DNA of 64,000 nt from VRUE01 sp963698085 (GTDB lineage Bacteria > Actinomycetota > Thermoleophilia > Solirubrobacterales > 70-9): the NCBI GenBank assembly GCA_963698085.1, contig OY969122.1, positions 992,001-1,056,000 of the forward strand, given 5' to 3'. Below, piece after piece: positions 57,379 through 64,000 of this stretch. How positions within the stretch are numbered: the first letter of the stretch is position 1; every line of letters starts with the position of its first letter. The translations under genes and the position numbers were made by a program. The notes below the pieces were generated by a model. The model was not told the DNA's origin, did no database searches, and saw nothing but the letters and a program-made list of their open reading frames with translations.

Positions 57379-58937
57379 TGCCCCACCAGCTCCCTCGCCC
57401 GCAGCGCCAGCCAGAACTCGATCCGGTCGTGGGCGCGCGAGAGATCGCGCCCGGTCAGGTCTTCGACCTTGCGCATGCGGTAGCGCAGCGTGTGCCGGTG
57501 GCAGTAGACCTCGCGCGCGGCGCGCTCCCACTGGCCGTTCTGCTCGATGAAGGCCTCCAGCGAACGCAGCAGCTCACCGCCGTACTCCTCGTCGCCGGCC
57601 TCGATCGGGCCGAGGACGCTGTCGCAGTAGAGCGCCAGCGCCTCGTCGTCCTGGATCGAGAGCAGCAGGGTGAAGGCGCCGAGGTCGCGCCAGGAAGCCA
57701 CCTCGGGTTCGCCACCGTTCTCGGTGAACGCGGTCGCCTCGAGCGCGCAGCGCGCCTCGTGGAAGGAGTGGCGCAGCTCCTCCGGCGGCGCCGGCCGGCT
57801 GGCCGCGGCACGGACCGAGCCGCGCTCTTTGACCAGCGCCCGCCGCGCTTCGGAAGCGAGATCGACCGGGTCGCGGTCGGCGGCATCGACCACCGCGCAG
57901 AGCAGCTCGCGGCTACCGCTGGCGTGGGGGGCGACGACGGCCGGGCAGGCGTCGGCGGCGAGCGCCCGCTCCAGCGCCGGCTCGGCGGCGGCCGGGTCGT
58001 CGAGGTCGAAAACGAGGACCGCCGCCTCGTCGCCGATGCCGAAGGGCTCAAGCCGGCGGCGCAGCTCGGACGGGTCGAGACGCCCGCCCAGCGCCCCGGC
58101 GAGGACGTCGCCGGCGAGGCGGCGCTCGGTCTCGCGAGCGACGCGGCGGCGCATCAGCTCGAGGGCGACGACCGCGACCGCCTGCTGCAGGATCAGGCGC
58201 TCGAAGTCGCCGAGGCCGCCGGAGTCGCGGACCATCACGACCCAGGCCTGAGGCGGGCCGCCACCCGGTGAGATCACCGGGTGGGCTAGAGCCCGGCCCG
58301 CCACAGATGGGTGCGTCGGCACGAAGGGGTGGCCGTCGGCGATGTGCGTCAGCGCTTCGTCGCGGATCGCGTTGACCGCCTCGGCGGAGAGCTCGCGGCG
58401 AAAGCCGCGTCCCGCCAGCCGCTCGCCGCGGTTGTTGAGGATCGCCACGGTGCCGCCGACCGCGGAGGCGATCGTCGCCACGATCTCCTCCAGGCCGCGC
58501 TCTTCGAGCACCAACCGCTCGAGCCGCCGCTGCACGGCGATGCCGCGCTGCAGCACCTCGTACTGCTCATTGACGAGGCGGGCGAAGGCCTTCTCGGTGA
58601 TCGCGATGAACGGCGTCGAGTAGGGAACCTCGAACAGCGGGAAGTCGCGTTTCTTGGCCTCCTCGAGCAGCGCTTTCGGGAGTTTCTTGTGGTTGAAGCC
58701 GGTGCCGAAGCCGAGCCCGGCGAGGTTGTGCTCGGCGAGCAAGCGGATGTAGGAGCGCTGTTTGGCGGCGCTGTCGAGCGGGATGCCGGTGGTCAGCATC
58801 AGCTCGCCGCCCGAGAGCCACGGGGTCGGGTCCGCGAGCTCGGAGATGTGGATCCAGCGCAGCGGTGCCTCGGCCGTGCGCGCGCCCGCCGCGAGGTCGA
58901 GTCCGACCTCGTCGAGCAGGCTCTGCACGGTGAGCAT
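57375..58937 (-). CDS. PucR family transcriptional regulator (full length)
   Basis: 520 residues from ATG 58937. An N-terminal PucR domain (MLTVQSLLDEVGLDLAAGART, WLSGGELMLTTG, GLGFGTGFNHKKLPKALLEEAKKRDFPLFEVP) is followed by a GAF-like middle and the C-terminal HTH_30 (FIEQNGQWERAAREVYCHRHTLRYRMRKVEDLTGRDLSRAHDRIEFWLALRA). PucR-type proteins control nitrogen, purine or polyamine catabolism. It lies between the aminotransferase and ald genes in one operon, so it probably senses a pathway intermediate and controls the divergent promoters. Confidence 0.87.
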   Translation of the reverse strand: MLTVQSLLDEVGLDLAAGARTAEAPLRWIHISELADPTPWLSGGELMLTTGIPLDSAAKQRSYIRLLAEHNLAGLGFGTGFNHKKLPKALLEEAKKRDFPLFEVPYSTPFIAITEKAFARLVNEQYEVLQRGIAVQRRLERLVLEERGLEEIVATIASAVGGTVAILNNRGERLAGRGFRRELSAEAVNAIRDEALTHIADGHPFVPTHPSVAGRALAHPVISPGGGPPQAWVVMVRDSGGLGDFERLILQQAVAVVALELMRRRVARETERRLAGDVLAGALGGRLDPSELRRRLEPFGIGDEAAVLVFDLDDPAAAEPALERALAADACPAVVAPHASGSRELLCAVVDAADRDPVDLASEARRALVKERGSVRAAASRPAPPEELRHSFHEARCALEATAFTENGGEPEVASWRDLGAFTLLLSIQDDEALALYCDSVLGPIEAGDEEYGGELLRSLEAFIEQNGQWERAAREVYCHRHTLRYRMRKVEDLTGRDLSRAHDRIEFWLALRARELVGQ

Positions 58938-58945
58938 CGGCGTGC

Positions 58946-60331
58946 CTATCTCTTGACCCGCTCCCACGCGTCCGTGAGCACCCCGCGCAGCACGTCGTGG
59001 ATCTCTTCGAACTGCTCCGTGTCGGCAATCAGCGGCGGCGCCAGCTGAATCACCGGGTCGCCACGATCATCGGCACGGCAGATCAGCCCGCGCTTGTAGA
59101 GCTCGCCGGAGAGGTAGCCGCGCAGCAGGTCCTCCGCCTCCTCGCCGTCGAAGCTCTCCTTCGTTTCCTTGTCCTTGACCAGCTCGATTGCCTGGAAGAA
59201 GCCGGCGCCGCGCACGTCGCCGACGATCGGCAGGTCGTGCAGCGTCTCCAGCATCCCCCGGAACTCGCGCTCCTTGGCGAGCACGTGGCCGCAGAGGTCC
59301 TCGCGCTCGAAGACGTCGAGGTTGGCCATCGCCACCGCCGCGGCCACCGGGTGGCCGGCGAAGGTGAAGCCGTGGATAAAGGACTCGTCGCCCTGCATAA
59401 ACGGCTCGGCGATCCGGTCGGCGGCGATCACGCCGCCCATCGGCGCGTAAGCCGAGGTCAGCGCCTTGGCCACGGTGATGATGTCGGGGACGTACTCGAA
59501 GCGTTCGCAGCCGAACCAGTGGCCGAGCCGGCCCCAGGCGCAGATCACCTCGTCAGAGATCATCAGCACGTCGTGGCGGTCGCAGATCTCGCGCACGCGC
59601 TGGAAGTAGCCCTCCGGTGGGACGAAGCAGCCGCCGGCGTTCTGGACCGGCTCGAGGATCACCGCGGCGACCGTCTCCGGCCCCTCGAAGACGATCCGCT
59701 CCTCGATCGCGTCGGCCGCCCAAAGCGGGTGGCGGTCCGCCGGCCAGCGGTAGATGTTGGTGTTGGGGACGTGGCAGCCGCCCGGCGTCAGCGGCTCGAA
59801 CGGGGCGCGCAGCTCGGTGATCCCGGTGGCGGAGAGGGCGCCGAATGAGGTGCCGTGGTAGGCGATCTCACGCGCGATCAGCTTGTGCTTCTGGCCTTTG
59901 CCTTCGATGCGGTGGTAGCTGCGGGCCAGCTTCAGCGCCGACTCGACCGCCTCCGAGCCGCCAGAGGTGAAGAAGACGCGGTTGAGTTCGCCGGGAGCGA
60001 GCGAGGCGAGGCGAGCCGCCAGCTCGATCGCGCGCGGGTGGGCGTAGCTCCACAGGGTGTAGAAGTCGAGCTCCTCGACCTGGCGCGCCGCCGCCTCGCC
60101 GAGCTCGCTGCGACCGTGGCCGGCGTTGACGCAGAAGAGGGCGGAGAGGCCGTCGAGATAGCGGTTGCCGTGATCGTCATAGACATAGCAACCCTCGCCG
60201 CGGGCGATGATCGGGATCTCGTGGTCGGGGCCGTAGGCGCCCATGCGCGAGAAGTGCATCCAGAGGTGACGCATGGCCAGTTGTTGGAGGCTGGTCTCCA
60301 CTGCCCCGGTCGAGTGCGACGCGATGGCCAT
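58946..60331 (-). CDS. Class III aminotransferase (omega-amino acid/putrescine-pyruvate type)
   Basis: 461 residues from ATG 60331 with AGAGGAG about 8 nt upstream. Fold-type I class III motifs: GEGCYVYDDHGNRYLDGLSALF, VFFTSGGSEAVESALKLARSYH, AYHGTSFGALSATG, VAAVILEPVQNAGGC, LMISDEVICAWGRLG and the PLP Lys in ITVAKALTSAYAPMGG (near residue 289). It likely moves the terminal amino group of putrescine or beta-alanine/GABA to pyruvate. First gene of the catabolic operon; the PucR gene follows after 8 nt. Confidence 0.87.
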   Translation of the reverse strand: MAIASHSTGAVETSLQQLAMRHLWMHFSRMGAYGPDHEIPIIARGEGCYVYDDHGNRYLDGLSALFCVNAGHGRSELGEAAARQVEELDFYTLWSYAHPRAIELAARLASLAPGELNRVFFTSGGSEAVESALKLARSYHRIEGKGQKHKLIAREIAYHGTSFGALSATGITELRAPFEPLTPGGCHVPNTNIYRWPADRHPLWAADAIEERIVFEGPETVAAVILEPVQNAGGCFVPPEGYFQRVREICDRHDVLMISDEVICAWGRLGHWFGCERFEYVPDIITVAKALTSAYAPMGGVIAADRIAEPFMQGDESFIHGFTFAGHPVAAAVAMANLDVFEREDLCGHVLAKEREFRGMLETLHDLPIVGDVRGAGFFQAIELVKDKETKESFDGEEAEDLLRGYLSGELYKRGLICRADDRGDPVIQLAPPLIADTEQFEEIHDVLRGVLTDAWERVKR

Positions 60332-60427
60332 GCGTTTGCTCCTCTCGTCCTACGACGTTCTGGACAAAGCTAGCTCGCCTGACTCTCGCATTCAAGTGTG
60401 CGTTGGGTCAAGTAATTCGGGAATGCC

Positions 60428-60442
60428 TGTACAGAAAGTACA
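60428..60442. promoter_or_regulatory. Small inverted repeat TGTAC-AGAAA-GTACA in the divergent polyamine promoter region
   Basis: Five-base arms TGTAC and GTACA around AGAAA lie in the 181-nt region between the aminotransferase and permease starts. It is a candidate regulator site; the short arms make this tentative. Confidence 0.3.
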
Positions 60443-60498
60443 AAGCCGTGCCTGAAGATTAGGACATTCGCCACTTGTGCCGGACCGATCGTACGCCG

Positions 60499-60504
60499 TA
60501 CCGT
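60499..60504 (+). promoter_or_regulatory. -10 box TACCGT of the permease gene
   Basis: TACCGT ends 8 nt before ATG 60513 and there is no ribosome-binding site, consistent with leaderless transcription. Confidence 0.35.
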
Positions 60505-60512
60505 CGTAGTAC

Positions 60513-62060
60513 ATGGAGAGCACGCCGACCTCCGGGGACAAGGGGCTGAAGAAGGACGCGATCGGCTTCAGCGACGGGCTGACGATCGCCCTCGCCTCGA
60601 CCGCGCCGGCCTACTCGCTGGCCGCGGTGATCGGCTCGATCGTGGTGATCGTCGGCTTCCAGGCGCCGGCGGCGCTGCTGGTCTCCTTCGTGCCGATGTT
60701 CTTCATCGCCGCGGCCTTCTATTACATGAACCGCGCCGACCAAGACTGCGGCACCAGCTTTTCCTGGGTGACGCGCGCGATCGGCCCGCAGAGCGGCTGG
60801 ATCACCGGCTGGGCGATCTGCGTCACCGGCATTCTCGTCGTCGGCTCGCTTGCCGACGTCGCCGCCTACTCCTTCTTCAACCTGATCGGCGCCGAGGGGC
60901 TGGAAGAAAGCACCGCCGCCGTCACCCTGCTGGCGCTAGGCCTGATCGCGCTGATGACGACGGTCTGCGTGCTCGGCACCGAGCTCTCCGCACACCTGCA
61001 GAAGGCGCTGATGGTGCTGCAGATCGGACCGTTGTTGCTGGTGGTGGCGGTGGTCCTCTACAAGGTGCTCGCCGGCGATGCCCCCGCGGCCGCCGTCGAC
61101 CCCTCGCTCTCCTGGTTCAACCCCTTCGCGATCAGCAGCGGCGGCGCGCTGACCGGGGCGCTGCTGCTCGGCGTCTTCATCTACTGGGGCTGGGAGAGCG
61201 CCGTCAACCTCAACGAGGAGACCGAGCACTCGGTGACCGCTCCGGGGCTGGCCGGCCTCGTTTCAACCGTGATCCTGCTCGTCACCTACCTGGGAGTGGC
61301 GACGGCCCTGGTCGCCTGGCAGGGCATCGGCGGGGCGGCGCAGTTCGACGACAACGAGGAAATCCTGCCGAGCTATGCCGACGCGGCCCTCGGCGACCCG
61401 CTCGGCAGCCTCGTCCTCTTGGCGATCGTCGTCTCCGCCCTCGCCTCGACCCAGACGACGATCCTGCCCGCCGCCCGCACCTCGCTCTCGATGGCCCGCG
61501 CCGAGGCGATGCCCAGCGCGCTGGGTGAGGTCAGCTCGCGCTTCTTCACCCCGGTCGTCTCAACCGTCGCGATCGGCGTCCTCGCCGTCGTCTGGTACCT
61601 GCCCTCGAAGCTGATCAGCGAAAACTTCCTCTTCGACTCGCTCTCGGCGCTGGCGCTGATGATCGCTTTCTACTACGCCTTCACCGGCATCGCCTGCGCC
61701 GTCTACTACCGGCGCGAGCTGCGCAAGTCGGTGAAAAACTTCCTCTTCGTCGGCGTCGCCCCGGTGATCGGCTCGCTGCTGCTCGGCTACCTCTTCGTCA
61801 AAGCGCTGATCGACTACTCCGACCCGGCCAATTCCTACACCGGCGCCTCCTGGTTCGGCATCGCCCCGCCCGCCGTGATCGGGGTCGGCTTCCTTGTGCT
61901 GGGAACGATCTTCCTGCTCGCCTGGCGCCGCTACCGGCGCGAACCGTTCTTCCTCCGCCGGCGCGAAGTGGCGCCTGCCGGGCTACTCGACTCGCTACCT
62001 TCTGAAGTGGCTCTAGATAGCCATGGAGGAGAGCATGAAGAGCAGTACGCCGAGCGTTGA
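60513..62060 (+). CDS. APC superfamily amino acid/polyamine permease
   Basis: 515 residues with about twelve hydrophobic segments. The N-terminal GFSDGLTIALASTAPAYSLAAVIGSIVVIVG is the substrate-binding first helix typical of APC amino acid permeases, followed by GTSFSWVTRAIGPQSGWITGWAI. Near residue 220, LLGVFIYWGWESAVNLNEET is the helix 6 region. The divergent catabolic genes and the PotA/PotD genes downstream suggest it carries polyamine, GABA or an amino acid. The ATP-binding gene starts 38 nt before its stop. Confidence 0.85.
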   Translation: MESTPTSGDKGLKKDAIGFSDGLTIALASTAPAYSLAAVIGSIVVIVGFQAPAALLVSFVPMFFIAAAFYYMNRADQDCGTSFSWVTRAIGPQSGWITGWAICVTGILVVGSLADVAAYSFFNLIGAEGLEESTAAVTLLALGLIALMTTVCVLGTELSAHLQKALMVLQIGPLLLVVAVVLYKVLAGDAPAAAVDPSLSWFNPFAISSGGALTGALLLGVFIYWGWESAVNLNEETEHSVTAPGLAGLVSTVILLVTYLGVATALVAWQGIGGAAQFDDNEEILPSYADAALGDPLGSLVLLAIVVSALASTQTTILPAARTSLSMARAEAMPSALGEVSSRFFTPVVSTVAIGVLAVVWYLPSKLISENFLFDSLSALALMIAFYYAFTGIACAVYYRRELRKSVKNFLFVGVAPVIGSLLLGYLFVKALIDYSDPANSYTGASWFGIAPPAVIGVGFLVLGTIFLLAWRRYRREPFFLRRREVAPAGLLDSLPSEVALDSHGGEHEEQYAER

Positions 62061-63201
62061 CCTGCGTAGCGTCACTAAACGCTTCGGCGAACTCGTAGCC
62101 GTAGACGACCTCAGCCTGGAGCTGGCTGAGGGCGAGTTCTTCACCCTGCTCGGGCCGAGCGGCTGCGGCAAGACGACGACGCTGCGGATGGTCGCCGGCT
62201 TCGAGCAGCCGAGCGAGGGTGAGATCAGGATCGAGGGCTCCGACGTGGCTTCGCTGCCTCCCCACCGCCGCCCGACCAACACCGTCTTCCAGAGCTACGC
62301 CCTCTTCCCCCACCTCAGCGTTCGCGACAACGTCGCCTTCGGCCTCAAGCGCAAGAAGGTGCCGAAGGGGGAGATCGGCCGCCGCGTCAGCGCCGAGCTG
62401 GAGCGGGTCGGCCTTGCCGCCGAGGCGAACCGGCGCCCGGCGCAGCTCTCCGGCGGTCAGCAGCAACGGGTGGCGCTGGCGCGGGCGCTGGTCAACCTGC
62501 CCAAGGTGCTGCTGCTCGACGAGCCGCTCGGAGCGCTCGACCTCAAACTGCGCAAGGGCCTGCAGATCGAGCTGAAGCAGATCCAGCGCGAGGTCGGCAT
62601 CACCTTCGTCTACGTCACCCACGACCAGGAGGAGGCGCTGACGATGAGCGACCGGATCGCGGTGATGAACCGTGGCCGGGTCGAGCAGGTGGGAGGTCCG
62701 GAGGACGTCTACGAGCGGCCCGCCACCACCTTCGTCGCCGGCTTCATCGGCGTCTCCAACCTGATGCCGGCAACCATGATCGGGCCCGCCGAGGTCCAGC
62801 TCGACCAGGGGGCGACCGTGAGCACGACCGCGGACTGCGTCCCCGGCGAGCGCTGCCATGCCGTGGTGCGGCCGGAGAAGCTGCGAATCGACCAGCTCGG
62901 GGCGAGCGGCGAGCCGTCCAGCAACGGGCTGCCGCACGTGGAGGGCATCGTCGAGAGCTCGGTGTACCTCGGCACCTCCACCCAGATCGTCGTCGCCCTC
63001 GGTGGGGAGGTACGGATGACCGTTCTCGTCCCCAACGCGAGCGAGACCGACCGGCAGCGCCTGCCCGGCGGTGGGGCGCGGGTAGTGCTGAGCTGGGAGC
63101 CGGAGCACATGCACGTGGTGCGCGAGTCAGCGGGGATCGATCTGGGTAGCGGCGATTGGAAGGCGCCCAAAGCAGAACTCGGAGTAGCGAAAAGAGGGTG
63201 A
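62023..63201 (+). CDS. potA: Spermidine/putrescine ABC transporter ATP-binding protein (PotA-like)
   Basis: 392 residues. Walker A LLGPSGCGKTTTLRM, Q-loop TVFQSYALFPHLSV, signature LSGGQQQRVALARAL, Walker B VLLLDEPLGALD and switch His THDQEEALTMSDRI. The C-terminal about 130 residues form TOBE domains (AVVRPEKLRI, VEGIVESSVYLGTSTQIVV), the PotA layout. It couples ATP use to polyamine uptake with PotB/PotC, which must lie past the window edge. It overlaps the permease gene by 38 nt; the PotD-like gene follows after 5 nt. Confidence 0.88.
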   Translation: MEESMKSSTPSVDLRSVTKRFGELVAVDDLSLELAEGEFFTLLGPSGCGKTTTLRMVAGFEQPSEGEIRIEGSDVASLPPHRRPTNTVFQSYALFPHLSVRDNVAFGLKRKKVPKGEIGRRVSAELERVGLAAEANRRPAQLSGGQQQRVALARALVNLPKVLLLDEPLGALDLKLRKGLQIELKQIQREVGITFVYVTHDQEEALTMSDRIAVMNRGRVEQVGGPEDVYERPATTFVAGFIGVSNLMPATMIGPAEVQLDQGATVSTTADCVPGERCHAVVRPEKLRIDQLGASGEPSSNGLPHVEGIVESSVYLGTSTQIVVALGGEVRMTVLVPNASETDRQRLPGGGARVVLSWEPEHMHVVRESAGIDLGSGDWKAPKAELGVAKRG

Positions 63202-63206
63202 GTGAG

Positions 63207-64000
63207 ATGAAAAGCAGAGCAACTCAATCGAAGGAGCGGGCGCTAGCGGTCGCCGCGGCGATCGCGGTGCTCGTCCTCGCCCTCGGCCTCGCGGCCTGCG
63301 GCGACGACACCGTGGGCGGTGGCAGCAACGGCGAGGTGACGGTGGCCAAAGGCGGACCGGCCAAAGGCGAGCTGACGATCTCCAACTGGCCCGGCTACAT
63401 CGATCCTGGGCCGAAAGGGACGGTCGCCGAGTTCGAAGACAAAACCGGCGTCAGCGTCGACTACATCGAGGACATCAACTCAAACGACGGCTTCTTCGGC
63501 AAGCTCCAGCCGCAGCTCGAACAGGGTGAATCGGGCGGGCGCAGCATTTTCGTCGTCGCCGACTACATGGCGCAACAGATGCACGACCTCGGCTACCTGC
63601 AGGAGATCAACCACGCCGATCTGCCGACGGTGTTCGAAACCCTGTCGCCCGGCCTGCGGAGCCCGGAATTCGACCCGGAGCGCAAGTTCTCGGTGCCCTG
63701 GCAGGGCGGCATGACCGGGATCTGGGTCGATACTTCGAAGGCGCCCGATATTCGCTCGGTCAACGATCTCTTCGACCCGAAATACAAGGGCAAAGTGACG
63801 ATGCTCGAAGAATTGCGCGAAACGCCGGCGCTGGTGATGCTCGCCGAAGGGGTCGACCCGGCCGAAGCCAGCGCCGAGCAGTGGCTCAGCGCGATCGACA
63901 AAATCAAGGCGGCCGCCGACTCCGGTCAGATCAGGAAATTCACCGGCAACGAGTACACCGAGGACCTGACCGCGGGCAACATCGTCGCCGCGATCGGCTG
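63207..64000 (+). CDS. Polyamine ABC transporter substrate-binding lipoprotein (PotD-like, partial)
   Basis: The frame is open from ATG 63207 to the window edge (264 residues seen). The N-terminus MKSRATQSKERALAVAAAIAV with the lipobox LGLAACG marks a lipoprotein. GELTISNWPGYIDPGPKGTVAEFEDKTGVSVDYIEDINSNDGFFGKLQ is the start of the PotD/PotF fold (SNWPGYI is typical), followed by VPWQGGMTGIWVDTSKAPDIRSVNDLFDPKYKGKVTML. It binds putrescine or spermidine outside the membrane and delivers it to the PotABC complex. Its C-terminus lies beyond the window. Confidence 0.87.
   Translation, partial: MKSRATQSKERALAVAAAIAVLVLALGLAACGDDTVGGGSNGEVTVAKGGPAKGELTISNWPGYIDPGPKGTVAEFEDKTGVSVDYIEDINSNDGFFGKLQPQLEQGESGGRSIFVVADYMAQQMHDLGYLQEINHADLPTVFETLSPGLRSPEFDPERKFSVPWQGGMTGIWVDTSKAPDIRSVNDLFDPKYKGKVTMLEELRETPALVMLAEGVDPAEASAEQWLSAIDKIKAAADSGQIRKFTGNEYTEDLTAGNIVAAIG

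Overview
The window is GC-rich throughout, tightly packed and carries actinobacterial gene families. Examples are a double WYL (PafB/PafC-like) regulator, an MrfA-type DUF1998 helicase, F420/FMN pyridoxamine-oxidase-like and DUF3817 proteins, PucR regulators, many GTG/TTG starts, and many starts with a TANNNT box only 6-10 nt upstream and no Shine-Dalgarno (leaderless pattern). Large secreted proteins (seven delta-60 repeats, a collagen-like protein, an NHL/TolB-type giant, an RTX-like protein) suggest a soil actinomycete of the Thermoleophilia/Solirubrobacterales type. That placement is inference. No rRNA, transposase, prophage or CRISPR array is visible. Two tRNA genes are present (Phe-GAA, Thr-GGT).

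Layout. 1-9.6 kb: surface polysaccharide and glycan genes. A minus-strand operon encodes an O-antigen ligase-like protein, a glycosyltransferase, a flippase and a GT2-acetyltransferase fusion cut by the window edge. It faces a GDP-mannose 3,5-epimerase-like gene; a secreted glycosidase, FkbM methyltransferase, phosphopantetheinyl transferase and polyprenol-phosphate mannose synthase follow. 9.6-13.5 kb: a PPOX-family oxidoreductase, a GlxA-type regulator divergent from a DJ-1/isonitrile-hydratase-like enzyme, and a secreted DUF1906 protein. 13.6-28.4 kb: penicillin acylase, delta-60 protein, MBL hydrolase plus WYL regulator, a YhaM-like HD protein, small membrane proteins, FAH-family hydrolase, alpha/beta hydrolase, acyl-CoA ligase and a membrane-fused spermidine-synthase-like protein. 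28.4-39.8 kb: tRNA-Phe, GH15-like protein, LOG-family protein, helicase, a divergent dihydropteroate synthase, HAD phosphatase, MntR-like regulator, aminotransferase, acyl-CoA dehydrogenase, a divergent pair of HTH-less TetR-C-like paralogues, a frameshifted gene, a MazEF pair and tRNA-Thr.

40-54.7 kb: extracellular proteins. The centre is a four-gene minus-strand operon: a collagen-like protein, a 1629-residue NHL/Fn3/beta-propeller protein, a 1085-residue modular secreted protein and a short PucR-type regulator. Its promoter has consensus-like -35/-10 boxes and two copies of an 11-bp motif, one in the spacer and one as a palindrome just downstream of the expected start. An RTX-like protein and a frameshifted DUF559/AbiEi-type gene follow.

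54.7-64 kb: a probable polyamine-use locus. Aminotransferase, PucR regulator, alanine dehydrogenase and aminobutyraldehyde-type dehydrogenase form one operon. It diverges from an amino-acid/polyamine permease, PotA and a PotD-like lipoprotein that runs off the window. Transamination to pyruvate, aldehyde oxidation and alanine recycling would together convert putrescine to GABA.

The most unusual non-coding elements are long perfect palindromes: a 50-bp one at 13557 with a second, imperfect relative of identical length at 29916, and an unrelated 51-bp one inside the 3' end of the alanine dehydrogenase gene.
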